64,000 bases of DNA. It comes from RGIG3013 sp045538935. Lineage in GTDB: Bacteria; Bacillota; Clostridia; Oscillospirales; Acutalibacteraceae. The position numbers were made by a program, and so were the translations under genes. The stretch lies in contig JAZQEI010000002.1 in assembly GCA_045538935.1 (NCBI GenBank), positions 1-64,000 of the forward strand, given 5' to 3'. Below the pieces are notes generated by a model that worked only from the letters and a program-made list of their open reading frames with translations, did not search any database and was not told the origin of the DNA. How positions within the stretch are numbered: position 1 is the stretch's first letter; every line of letters starts with the position of its first letter. Below are positions 34,948 to 43,308 of this stretch, in pieces.

Positions 34948-35850
34948 TTACATTATGGTGCAAAGCATTATCATTTCTTCGAGTTTTAAATATAAGCCAG
35001 GCAAAATTTTTGGGTCCAGAGGATTTTCGCCTTTGCCCACCTCAATAGTAAAGCCCGGGCGGTTAAAAGTATTAATAAACCAGTCTTTAAATCCGCCGCC
35101 AACGGCAAGACCCGTTGGAACATCTAACGCGTATCCGCTTGACGATGCCATTATTTGCGCCATCTTTTCACTGGGCCTTGGCGCTTTAGTGCCATAGTTC
35201 CAATAAATTACCTCCCCTTGTGAATGGAATGCCGCCACATGACGAATTCGGTATTTATTACAAAGGTCTACCAAAGCCTTAGTTTCGGGCTCAGAATGAG
35301 GAGCAAATCCACCAAAGCGTGTGGGACCGGGAGTTAAAATTCCGCTTTTTTGCTCGAGCTCTTTTAGTTCTTTCCAGCCGGCGTCAAAATTGTGGTTAAT
35401 ATCTACACCTCTAATATTGGCGTTCCAATGAATATAGTCGTTTTTGCAAAGCTTACTTATTTTTTGAGCCATATGGCCTGCTCCTGCGGCGCCATGAATA
35501 GACACTTCACAGCCGTCGGGGTTGACAAGGGGTACTACTATAAGACCTCTGCCATACATTGCTCTTGGAGCATTTAGCCCTGCAATAGACTCGCAAGAAC
35601 TTAGCGCGCGGCAAAGGTTTTCTAAAAATTTTAAAAGCAAGGTACAGGTTATGTGCTCGCTACCGTGAAAAGCGGCGGCAAGCAGTACATATTCAGGGCT
35701 TCTGCCAAGCTTTAGAGCAAAAATATCGCGTCCCATACAAGATTTTCCGATAATTTGTTTTTCTAAAAATTGGTACTGCTCGCAAAGCTTTAATATACTT
35801 TGTTTGGTGGCTAAATAATCGTTTTCCTTTAAGTTTACAATGCCGTCCAT
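34948..35850 (-). CDS. M14-family zinc carboxypeptidase
   Basis: The ATG at 35850 (300 aa) follows GAGGAG. Zinc ligands are visible in AAFHGSEH (H and E) and in VAAFHSQGEVIYW; the arginine/asparagine pocket is DINHNFDAGW and the catalytic glutamate lies in FTIEVGKGENP. The shape fits the cytoplasmic gamma-D-glutamyl-L-diamino acid peptidase type acting on cell-wall peptides. No signal peptide. It is divergent from the Nudix gene with a 56-bp gap. Confidence 0.88.
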   Translation of the reverse strand: MDGIVNLKENDYLATKQSILKLCEQYQFLEKQIIGKSCMGRDIFALKLGRSPEYVLLAAAFHGSEHITCTLLLKFLENLCRALSSCESIAGLNAPRAMYGRGLIVVPLVNPDGCEVSIHGAAGAGHMAQKISKLCKNDYIHWNANIRGVDINHNFDAGWKELKELEQKSGILTPGPTRFGGFAPHSEPETKALVDLCNKYRIRHVAAFHSQGEVIYWNYGTKAPRPSEKMAQIMASSSGYALDVPTGLAVGGGFKDWFINTFNRPGFTIEVGKGENPLDPKILPGLYLKLEEMIMLCTIM

Positions 35851-35906
35851 AAAAATGCTCCTCAATAATTTTATATTAAATGTATATGACACAAAGGGTG
35901 AATAAA

Positions 35907-36449
35907 ATGAATTTAGAAGAAAAGCAACTTAAAAAAGAATATGTGTATGAAGGTAAAATTATCTCGGTACGGCGCGATACTGCGCTGCTTCCTAACGGCA
36001 ACACCGCTTTTAGAGAGGTAGTTGAGCACAACGGCGGAGTATGTATTGTACCGCTTGATGATGATAATAACGTATATTTTGTAAAACAGTTTCGCTACCC
36101 GTACAGCGAGATTGTAACCGAAGTCCCCGCCGGAAAACTTGAAAAGGGCGAGGACCCATTAGAAGCGGGCAAACGCGAGTTAAAAGAAGAAGTTGGAGCC
36201 GAGGCTAAAAATTACACTTTTTTAGGAAAGTTATATCCGTCACCGGGATATTGTGGCGAAATAATACATATGTATTTAGCCACTGACCTTTCGTTTGGTG
36301 CTACAAATCCCGATGATGACGAATTTTTAGAGCCAATAAAAATTCCGCTTAAAGAGGCAGTAGATATGATTTTAGATAATCAGCTTGCCGATTCTAAAAC
36401 ACAAGCCGCAATACTTAAAACGTATCTTTTAAAAACGAAGGATGAGTAA
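35907..36449 (+). CDS. Nudix hydrolase (ADP-ribose pyrophosphatase type)
   Basis: The 180-residue start at 35907 has AAGGGTG upstream. The Nudix box reads GKLEKGEDPLEAGKRELKEE and continues VGA, complete with the REL-EE metal ligands. The upstream VYFVKQFRYPYSE is typical of ADP-ribose pyrophosphatases, which split ADP-ribose to AMP and ribose-5-phosphate. Two bases separate it from the esterase gene. Confidence 0.92.
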   Translation: MNLEEKQLKKEYVYEGKIISVRRDTALLPNGNTAFREVVEHNGGVCIVPLDDDNNVYFVKQFRYPYSEIVTEVPAGKLEKGEDPLEAGKRELKEEVGAEAKNYTFLGKLYPSPGYCGEIIHMYLATDLSFGATNPDDDEFLEPIKIPLKEAVDMILDNQLADSKTQAAILKTYLLKTKDE

Positions 36450-36451
36450 AA

Positions 36452-37309
36452 ATGATTACAAAAACAATTTACTTAAACGATGATAAATCGGTATATTTTA
36501 ACGCATATTTGTATGAACAGTCTGACGAGATGCCGTATTCTAAAACCCGCCCCGCAGTAGTGGTATGTCCGGGCGGCGGATACCGTTTTTGTTCTTCTCG
36601 CGAGGCCGACCCCGTAGCTTTAAATTTTGCAGCGGCGGGCTATAACACCTTTGTGCTTTATTATTCAATTAAAGAAAAGGCGGTTTTTCCTACATCGCTA
36701 ATTGACCTTTGCAAAACAATGAAGATCATACGAGAAAACGCTGATGAGTGGGGTGTGAAAAAGGACCAAATTGCAGTTTGCGGTTTTTCTGCCGGCGGTC
36801 ATTTAACCGCAAGCCTTGGCACATATTGGTCTGACCCTAAAATTCAGGAGCTTTCGGGCTGCGAACACGAAGAAAACAAGCCCAACGCCATTATTTTGGG
36901 CTACCCTGTAATTTCTACCTCTTGGCTTGAAAACAGTGAGAGTGACGCAAAACGTTTGGTAGGTGATAATGACTACGACACCGTTTACAATGCACTTAAT
37001 CTACATAAAAATGTTAACAAAAATAATCCGCCCGCATTTATATTTCACACCTTTAGAGATAATGCGGTACCTGTTGAAGACAGTATTTTATTCGGTAAAG
37101 CCATGTGCGACAATAATATTCCGTTTGAAATGCATATATATCCTAACGGCTGGCACGGACTAAGCCTTGGTACTGCTCAGGTAGGCCATAACGAGCCCGA
37201 TTTTAATAATTGGGTCCCCATGTGTATAAACTGGCTCGAGAGATTATTTACAAATCCCGACGAAGCAAATGCACCTATAAACAGAGCACCTTATTTGTCT
37301 AAACTGTAA
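36452..37309 (+). CDS. Alpha/beta hydrolase (acetyl-xylan esterase-like)
   Basis: The 285-residue protein has the oxyanion-hole segment VVCPGGGYRF, the nucleophile serine in CGFSAGGHL, an aspartate region near FRDNAVPVEDS and the histidine in NGWHGLSLG. This is the BD-FAE/AXE group that deacetylates xylan oligomers or sugars. No signal peptide, so it acts on imported substrate. In operon with the Nudix gene; strong terminator behind. Confidence 0.88.
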   Translation: MITKTIYLNDDKSVYFNAYLYEQSDEMPYSKTRPAVVVCPGGGYRFCSSREADPVALNFAAAGYNTFVLYYSIKEKAVFPTSLIDLCKTMKIIRENADEWGVKKDQIAVCGFSAGGHLTASLGTYWSDPKIQELSGCEHEENKPNAIILGYPVISTSWLENSESDAKRLVGDNDYDTVYNALNLHKNVNKNNPPAFIFHTFRDNAVPVEDSILFGKAMCDNNIPFEMHIYPNGWHGLSLGTAQVGHNEPDFNNWVPMCINWLERLFTNPDEANAPINRAPYLSKL

Positions 37310-37328
37310 AATTTTATATTAGATTTTT

Positions 37329-37358
37329 GGGAGAATGAATATCATTCTCCCTTTTTTT
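37329..37358 (+). terminator. Terminator of the Nudix-esterase operon
   Basis: GGGAGAATGA/TCATTCTCCC, 3-nt loop, seven T. Confidence 0.92.
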
Positions 37359-37424
37359 GCCGTTTTTTGTGCTATTTGCTATAAAATTTGCATAAAAATT
37401 ATACAAAAAGTTAAAAGAAATTAG

Positions 37425-37453
37425 TTGAAAGTTACTATAAACTATGTTATACT
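37425..37453 (+). promoter_or_regulatory. Promoter of the EF-G-like gene
   Basis: TTGAAA (37425-37430), 17-bp spacer, TATACT (37448-37453). Confidence 0.8.
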
Positions 37454-37481
37454 AATATGGCAATATTAGCAAATCACATAG

Positions 37482-37511
37482 TTCAAAACCATTTGTGTTT
37501 TAGGTTTTGAA
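37482..37511 (+). promoter_or_regulatory. Inverted repeat in the 5' leader of the EF-G-like gene
   Basis: TTCAAAACC and GGTTTTGAA form a perfect 9-bp stem with a 12-nt loop, no T run, 21 bp before the start codon. It could be an operator or a leader hairpin. Confidence 0.5.
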
Positions 37512-37532
37512 AATCGAAAGGGTGTATCCACT

Positions 37533-39587
37533 TTGAAACAGTATTCTGCAAACAACATTTTAAATTTAGCTCTGCTTGGCCACGGCGGCTCGGGTAAAAC
37601 AACCCTTGCAGATGCTTTTTTGTATTACGGTAAGGTTACAGACCGCATTGGCTCTACAGAAGACGCCACAACCTTTATGGACTTTGATGCAGAAGAGAAA
37701 AAGCGCAAGGTATCTATTAGCACAGCGGTTTGCCCCATTGAAGCTTTTGATAAAAAGATAAATTTATTAGACGTTCCGGGGCTTTTCGACTTTGCGGGGG
37801 CAGTATCTGAGGCTTTGTGTGCTGCCGATAATGCACTTATTGTATTGTCGGGTAAATCGGGTCTTACAGTCGGTGCCGAGCAAAGCTTTGATAAAGCAAA
37901 GGCGCTAAACAAACCCGTTGCATTCTTTGTAAATAAGTTAGATTCTACACATTCTCATTTTTACAGAGTTATGTCGGCACTAGTTGGTAAATACGGTGCA
38001 AGCATTTGCCCGGTTGTTGTGCCTTTAATTGAGCACGATGTTACGGTTTGCTATGTAAACCTTATTACAGGCAAGGCTTATTCATACGATGGCATAAAGC
38101 CGCAAGAATATAAGTTAGACGCTTATAACGACGAAATCCAAAGCATGCACGACATTTTTGTTGAAGCAGTTGCATCGGTTGATGAAGAACTTATGGAAAA
38201 ATATTTCTCGGGCGAGGCGTTTAGCGAAGAAGAAATTATTAAGGCATTATCGTTTGGTATTAAAAACGGTGATATTCAGCCTGTATTCTGCGGAATCGGT
38301 AACAGCGGTGCTGCGGTAGATTTAACATTAGAAATTTTAACAAAAATTATGCCGTCTGCTGCCGAAAGTCAGTATCGTGCAGTAAAGGGCGACGACAAAA
38401 TACTTATTAACACAGATGAAACCGCTCCCACAGCAGTTATTGTATTTAAAACTATTGCCGACCCGTTTGTTGGTAAACTTTCGTACTTTAAGGTTGTAAG
38501 CGGTAAGGTAACGCCCGATGCAAAGCTCGTTAACGCTCGCACAGGCAATGAAGAACGTCTTAACAAAATTATGTTTGTAAAAGGCGCAAAGCAAGAAGAA
38601 ACCAAAGAAATTTGCGCGGGCGATATTGGCTCGGTTGCAAAGCTTTCGAGCGTTATTACCGGTGATACCTTATGTGCAGAAAGTTCGGTAGTTACAATAA
38701 CTCCGCCCGAATTTGCAGTTCCAAACCTAACCCTTGCTATTTACCCGAAGGCAAAGGGCGACGAAGAAAAGATAGCCTCTGGTCTTACAAGACTTATGGA
38801 AGAAGATCCTACAGTTAAATTTGCTATAAACAACGAAACTAAAGAGCAGTTAATTTCGGGTCTTGGTGAGCAGCACCTAGATGTTTTGGTATCTAAACTT
38901 AAGACTAAGTTCGGTGTAGATGTAGTTTTACAGTCGCCGAAGGTTGCATACCGTGAGACCATTCGTAAATTTGTTAAGGTTCAGGGCCGTCATAAAAAGC
39001 AATCTGGCGGACACGGTCAGTTTGGTGATGTTTGGATTGAGTTTGAGCCTTGCGACAGCGAAGAAATGATATTTGAAGAAAAGGTATTCGGCGGTGCCGT
39101 ACCTAAGAACTTCTTCCCTGCAGTTGAAAAAGGATTAAGAGACAGCGTAGTAAAGGGTACTCTTGCAGGCTACCCCGTAGTTGGACTTAAAGCCACATTG
39201 GTAGACGGCTCTTACCACCCGGTTGACTCGTCTGAAATGGCATTTAAGACCGCAGCAGCTATTGCTTACAAAGAGGGTATTCCTAAGGCTAACCCCGTAC
39301 TCTTAGAGCCCATTGGCACACTTAGCGCATACATACCTGATGACAATTTGGGTGACGTTATTGGCGACATAAACAAGCGTCGTGGCAGAGTAATTGGTAT
39401 GAATCCGCAACAAAATGGCATTCAAGAGGTTGTGGCCGAGGTTCCGGTTGGCGAGATGAGTGATTTTGCAACAGCTATGCGCTCTATAACACGCGGCCGT
39501 GCAACATTTACATTTGAGTTTACCCGTTACGAAGAAGCCCCCGCTATGATAGCCGCCAAGGTTATTGAGGCCGCAAACAAAGAATAA
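37533..39587 (+). CDS. EF-G-like translational GTPase (non-canonical)
   Basis: The 684-residue protein starts at TTG with AAAGGGTG upstream. It keeps all five EF-G domains: a P-loop GHGGSGKTT (residues ~16-24), NKLDST, then domains II-V ending in a typical EF-G C-terminus (GRGRATFTFEFTRYEE-type region). The switch II motif is LLDVPGLFDF where true EF-G has DTPGHVDF, so the GTP-activating histidine is leucine. This marks the EF-G2-like paralogue family, not the main translocase; its role is unclear. Single gene with its own promoter and terminator. Confidence 0.88.
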   Translation: MKQYSANNILNLALLGHGGSGKTTLADAFLYYGKVTDRIGSTEDATTFMDFDAEEKKRKVSISTAVCPIEAFDKKINLLDVPGLFDFAGAVSEALCAADNALIVLSGKSGLTVGAEQSFDKAKALNKPVAFFVNKLDSTHSHFYRVMSALVGKYGASICPVVVPLIEHDVTVCYVNLITGKAYSYDGIKPQEYKLDAYNDEIQSMHDIFVEAVASVDEELMEKYFSGEAFSEEEIIKALSFGIKNGDIQPVFCGIGNSGAAVDLTLEILTKIMPSAAESQYRAVKGDDKILINTDETAPTAVIVFKTIADPFVGKLSYFKVVSGKVTPDAKLVNARTGNEERLNKIMFVKGAKQEETKEICAGDIGSVAKLSSVITGDTLCAESSVVTITPPEFAVPNLTLAIYPKAKGDEEKIASGLTRLMEEDPTVKFAINNETKEQLISGLGEQHLDVLVSKLKTKFGVDVVLQSPKVAYRETIRKFVKVQGRHKKQSGGHGQFGDVWIEFEPCDSEEMIFEEKVFGGAVPKNFFPAVEKGLRDSVVKGTLAGYPVVGLKATLVDGSYHPVDSSEMAFKTAAAIAYKEGIPKANPVLLEPIGTLSAYIPDDNLGDVIGDINKRRGRVIGMNPQQNGIQEVVAEVPVGEMSDFATAMRSITRGRATFTFEFTRYEEAPAMIAAKVIEAANKE

Positions 39588-39591
39588 TTTT

Positions 39592-39625
39592 AAAACGGCA
39601 TCCTAATAACAAGGGTGCCGTTTTG
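39592..39625 (+). terminator. Terminator of the EF-G-like gene
   Basis: AAAACGGCA/TGCCGTTTT with a CCTAATAACAAGG apex resembling the terminator at 3781. Confidence 0.82.
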
Positions 39626-39698
39626 CTATGTAAGGCATTGAAAATCATTCCCTTTTGTGTTATATTTATCTTGCAAAAAACTAAAAGGATTGATTTAT

Positions 39699-40007
39699 TT
39701 GAAAAATCTAAAAGCCATTTTAATTATTTTGCTTATTGTGGCTCCTATTGTTGCAATTATAGCGGCCTACATTACTATTGGCTTTCAAATAGCAGTTATT
39801 TTGGGCTTTATTTATGTGCCGTTTTTGGTGCTTATTATTGGAAGACTTATAAAAAACAAGGCCGAGTACGGACATTTTTTATTTATAACAGAAGCAAAAA
39901 AGAAAACCGAAACATTAAATTCGGGGTACGAGTGCCCTTTTTGCGGCGCAAGATTTCTCTTTAAGCGTATTTCTTGCCCCGACTGCGGAAAGTCTTTAAA
40001 TAAATAA
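39699..40007 (+). CDS. Small membrane protein with zinc ribbon
   Basis: A TTG at 39699 behind AAAGGA gives 102 residues; no ATG in frame has a comparable site. Two membrane helices (residues ~4-45; LIVAPIVAIIAAYITIGF and AVILGFIYVPFLVLIIG) are followed by a cytoplasmic CPFCGARFLF...CPDCGKS double-CxxC zinc ribbon. Function not recognised. It precedes the lipoprotein gene by 36 bp and may share its transcript. Confidence 0.75.
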   Translation: MKNLKAILIILLIVAPIVAIIAAYITIGFQIAVILGFIYVPFLVLIIGRLIKNKAEYGHFLFITEAKKKTETLNSGYECPFCGARFLFKRISCPDCGKSLNK

Positions 40008-40043
40008 AGAAATTTTTCATATTTTAAAAAAGGAGGCGTTATT

Positions 40044-41405
40044 ATGAAGAAATTTTTTGTGCTTGGTTTAATTTTTTTATTGTGTATTAGCACAGCCGGT
40101 TGTGACATTGGCTCGTTTCTTTTTAAAACCCATCAGGGCAGCATTGTTCTTTCTAGCGATAATCTAACCGATGCGGACGAGACAAGCGTTATTACATCAG
40201 AAAATCCTTCTTCCAAAACCCCTTCTAAATCGCCTACCTCTTTGGTTACAACCACCTCTAAGGTTTCGAATGTAACCTCTACGGAGTTTACTGTAAGCAA
40301 AATTACTACTCGCGACGACGAAGAAGCGGTTGAAATAACGGTTAATAAAAACGAGCCTACCGAAGAAGACGACACAGGCGAGCAAGATACCACTCCCAGT
40401 ATTGCACTTCCGCCAAGTGTAGAGGACCTTAACGATTTACTGGGCGGCGATACAATAGAGCCGGAGGTTAGCAGCTCTTCATCACATGAGCAAAGCAGCT
40501 CGTCTAACGAAGAAAGCTCGAGCGATACACAAACATCTGACGTTGATGTTCAAGACAAGCCCAAAGAGCATATACCCGTAAGCTATGAGCAACGCTACCG
40601 TTACGGTCTTTTAAGCCTAACTGAAAAGGTAATGTACCGCCAAATTGTTAATGCAGCAGAAGAATTTAAATACAGAGTAGACTTTGTGCAATCGCACACT
40701 TTTTCGGCTGTAGCAACGGTTATAGATGCTGTTATTGCCGATAATCCGCATCTTTTTTACCTATGCTCAAGTTGTACCGTTATTCACGACGGTAACAATA
40801 ACGCACGTGCTATCTGCCTAAAATTTTCAGATTCGGTTAAAACCAATACCGATTCTGATGGTTACTGCACAGAGGTATCTAATACGCTAAAATCCAGTAT
40901 TTTGGCTAAAAAGACCGCGTTTGATTCAAAAACTAAAAGTATTTTAAGTAAAATAGACCCTACGCTTTCCGACGTACAAAAAGAAAAAATTATTTACGAC
41001 ACTATTTTAAAAAGTGCCGATTATAACACAAGTGCCACCTGGACCAAAGCGGTGCCTAACGACTGGACCGCATACGGTGTTTTGGTTAACGGAAAGGGAG
41101 TTTGTGAGTCGTATTCTGAGGCTTTTCAACATCTGTGTTTAATGGCGGGTATTAACTGTACTGTTATTAGGGGCGATGCCGGCGGTGCTCACCAGTGGAA
41201 TTCGCTTAAACTTGATGATGAATGGTACGAATGCGATATTACCTTTGACGACCCTATTAATGCACATTTGCCTACTGTTTACCACAATTATTTTAATTTA
41301 ACAACCCAAAGAATGCGCGAATTAAACCACTCTGCCGACCCAAACGAACCCGCACCAATTGCAACGGGAACTAAATATAGTTATAAAAATTCTTTGATCA
41401 ACTAG
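40044..41405 (+). CDS. Lipoprotein with transglutaminase-like protease domain
   Basis: The 453-residue protein has a type II signal peptide with lipobox ISTAGC, so it is anchored outside the membrane. Residues ~25-175 are a Ser/Thr/Glu-rich low-complexity linker with poly-serine runs. Residues ~180-450 form a transglutaminase-like fold: GKGVCESYSEAFQ with the nucleophile cysteine, GGAHQWNSLKL with the histidine and YECDITFDDP with the aspartate. Such proteins cleave or cross-link surface proteins; the target is unknown. A consensus AAAGGAGG precedes the ATG. Confidence 0.88.
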   Translation: MKKFFVLGLIFLLCISTAGCDIGSFLFKTHQGSIVLSSDNLTDADETSVITSENPSSKTPSKSPTSLVTTTSKVSNVTSTEFTVSKITTRDDEEAVEITVNKNEPTEEDDTGEQDTTPSIALPPSVEDLNDLLGGDTIEPEVSSSSSHEQSSSSNEESSSDTQTSDVDVQDKPKEHIPVSYEQRYRYGLLSLTEKVMYRQIVNAAEEFKYRVDFVQSHTFSAVATVIDAVIADNPHLFYLCSSCTVIHDGNNNARAICLKFSDSVKTNTDSDGYCTEVSNTLKSSILAKKTAFDSKTKSILSKIDPTLSDVQKEKIIYDTILKSADYNTSATWTKAVPNDWTAYGVLVNGKGVCESYSEAFQHLCLMAGINCTVIRGDAGGAHQWNSLKLDDEWYECDITFDDPINAHLPTVYHNYFNLTTQRMRELNHSADPNEPAPIATGTKYSYKNSLIN

Positions 41406-41450
41406 ATGTGTACATTTAAAATTATTATTTATATATGTAGCAAATTTTTG

Positions 41451-41480
41451 TTGACATTAGTGGTGTAGTTAGAGTATAAT
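41451..41480 (+). promoter_or_regulatory. Promoter of rpmH-rnpA
   Basis: TTGACA (41451-41456), 18-bp spacer, TATAAT (41475-41480), followed by a 100-nt leader. No DnaA box was seen in 41406-41581. Confidence 0.85.
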
Positions 41481-41581
41481 TCATAACTGATAGGCTATGC
41501 CGTTATGTGTCTTTTTTGGGCAAAATACACGCAAAAATTTTTGTTTGGTGTAGCTCCAAAAACAGAAAGGAGTAAAAAAAG

Positions 41582-41716
41582 ATGAAAAGAACTTATCAAC
41601 CTAAAAAACTTCATCGTAAGAAGGAACACGGTTTTCTAAAGAGAATGGCCACAGCTAATGGTCGCAAGGTGCTTGCCCGCCGCAGAGCAAAAGGCAGAAA
41701 GCAACTGACTTACTAA
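41582..41716 (+). CDS. rpmH: 50S ribosomal protein L34
   Basis: A 44-residue protein, normal for L34: MKRTYQPKKLHRKKEHGF, then basic residues ending KGRKQLTY. It binds 23S rRNA. Start after AGAAAGGAG. It sits directly before rnpA, the classic order. Confidence 0.97.
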   Translation: MKRTYQPKKLHRKKEHGFLKRMATANGRKVLARRRAKGRKQLTY

Positions 41717-41718
41717 GG

Positions 41719-41740
41719 GCCACATTTTTGTGGCTTTTTG
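41719..41740 (+). terminator. Partial terminator between rpmH and rnpA
   Basis: GCCACA/TGTGGC with a TTTT loop and five T. The stem is short, so it probably lets some polymerase through, giving more L34 than RNase P protein. Confidence 0.7.
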
Positions 41741-41762
41741 TATTTTTGGCAAGGGAAAATTT

Positions 41763-42122
41763 ATGGATAATTTTGATACCCTTAAACTCAACAAAGAGTT
41801 TCGCCGTGCCTATGGCAGAGGTAAAAGCTTTGTAAGCGGTGTATTGGTAAGCTACATTGTGCCCAACCGACAAAACATCTTGCGCATAGGTATCACCACC
41901 GGTAAAAAGGTTGGCTGTGCCGTAAAGCGCAACCGTGCAAGACGGGTTATAACCGCATCGTTTAGAGAATGTGCTAAACACATATCGGGCGGTTATGACA
42001 TTGTTTTTGTTGCCCGTAGCAAAACTCCCTTTGTAAAAAGCCAGGTTGTTTTTAAAGCCATGAAACAGCACTTTGTAAACTTTGGTATTTGGAACACTAC
42101 AGATGAAGAAGCTACTAATTAA
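41763..42122 (+). CDS. rnpA: Ribonuclease P protein component
   Basis: The 119-residue protein helps the RNase P RNA process tRNA 5' ends. The start at 41763 follows AAGGGAAAATTT; a longer frame begins inside the hairpin. Motifs: LNKEFRRAYGRGKSF and the RNR box KRNRARRVI. Its last 20 bases overlap yidD. Confidence 0.95.
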   Translation: MDNFDTLKLNKEFRRAYGRGKSFVSGVLVSYIVPNRQNILRIGITTGKKVGCAVKRNRARRVITASFRECAKHISGGYDIVFVARSKTPFVKSQVVFKAMKQHFVNFGIWNTTDEEATN

Positions 42123-42354
42123 GCTAATCAATTTTTACAGAAAAAACATTTCACCTAAAAAGGTGCCATGCTGCCGATTTTATCCGACCTGCTCGGTTTA
42201 CGCCATAGAGGCTATTAACCGTCATGGTGCATTCAAGGGCAGCATTCTTGCCGGGTACAGAATTTTACGTTGCAACCCGCTTTGTAAGGGCGGCGTTGAC
42301 CTTGTGCCCGAACGATTTTTAACACTAAAAACTAACTTTACGGAGCCGAAATAA
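42103..42354 (+). CDS. yidD: Membrane protein insertion efficiency factor YidD
   Basis: The 83-residue start at 42103 overlaps the rnpA end. Conserved features: FYRKNISPKK, CRFYPTCSVYAIEAI and RILRCNPLCKGGVD, with the family's cysteines. It aids YidC-dependent insertion. Its stop overlaps the yidC start as TAATG. Confidence 0.95.
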   Translation: MKKLLIKLINFYRKNISPKKVPCCRFYPTCSVYAIEAINRHGAFKGSILAGYRILRCNPLCKGGVDLVPERFLTLKTNFTEPK

Positions 42355-43280
42355 TGGAAAAACTGTTTAACATTATAAATATTCCGCTTGCTTTTATATT
42401 AAAATGGTTGTCGCGCCTTGTTGGCGATGACTTTGCGCTTGCGGTTTTCATTTTTACATTACTAATGAATATAGTTATGATTCCGCTCACAATTAAAAGT
42501 CAGAAGGCTTCGGTCCAGCAAATTAGGATTAAACCTAAGATGGACGCTATAAGAAAGAAGTACGCCGACGATAAGCTAAAACAAAACGAAGCTATGCAGG
42601 CTCTTTACCAGCAAGAAAACGTTTCTATGGCCGGCGGTTGTTTGCCTATGCTTATTCGTTTGCCAATTATGATGAGTATTTACTACCTCATAAGAAGTCC
42701 GTTAACCTATCTTTTCTCTATTAGCCAAGATAAAATTAAGTCCGCATGGGACATGGTTGTAGAAAAAGGTCTTGTTACCAACACAAAGATGGTTGACGAA
42801 ATTGCAATTATCAACAGTATTAATTCGGGTGCTATCTCGTGCGATATCCCAAACGAAGCCATAAGCGGTATTGACTTTAACTTCTTTGGCATTGCACTTA
42901 CCGAAACACCCAAGTTTTCGTTAGATTTTTCGAACGCACAGCTTATTTGGATAATTCCTATTTTATCGTTCGCAGCCGCAATTATTTCGAGCCTTATTTC
43001 TATGAGGGTTCAAAAAATCAACAATCCCGATGCTCCTTCTATGAAGGGCATGATGCTTACCATGCCGGTTATTTCGTTAATAATCGCATTTGGTGTTCCG
43101 GGCGCTGTTGGTTTTTACTGGGCTTGCTCGAGTATAATTTCGGGTGTAATACAGGCCGCTATTCAGTATTTTTACGGTCCTAACCAAATAATAGCCAAAG
43201 AGTGCTCTAACGAAACTTACAAGCTTTACACAGAAGAAAACCGTCGCGCTGCTAAAAAAGACAGCCCCGACGAAAATTAA
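42354..43280 (+). CDS. yidC: Membrane protein insertase YidC/Oxa1
   Basis: The 308-residue insertase has five membrane helices with the cytoplasmic hairpin MDAIRKKYADDKLKQNEAM. No large periplasmic domain, as in Gram-positive forms. No lipobox is seen at the N-terminus. Insertion of single- and double-spanning proteins is its role. Confidence 0.94.
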   Translation: MEKLFNIINIPLAFILKWLSRLVGDDFALAVFIFTLLMNIVMIPLTIKSQKASVQQIRIKPKMDAIRKKYADDKLKQNEAMQALYQQENVSMAGGCLPMLIRLPIMMSIYYLIRSPLTYLFSISQDKIKSAWDMVVEKGLVTNTKMVDEIAIINSINSGAISCDIPNEAISGIDFNFFGIALTETPKFSLDFSNAQLIWIIPILSFAAAIISSLISMRVQKINNPDAPSMKGMMLTMPVISLIIAFGVPGAVGFYWACSSIISGVIQAAIQYFYGPNQIIAKECSNETYKLYTEENRRAAKKDSPDEN

Positions 43281-43308
43281 AGCACACAGTTTGGACGGAG
43301 GATAAATC

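Noticed and set aside
41406..41581. Replication origin upstream of rpmH
   Set aside because: No DnaA-box cluster (TTATCCACA-like) and no dnaA or dnaN.
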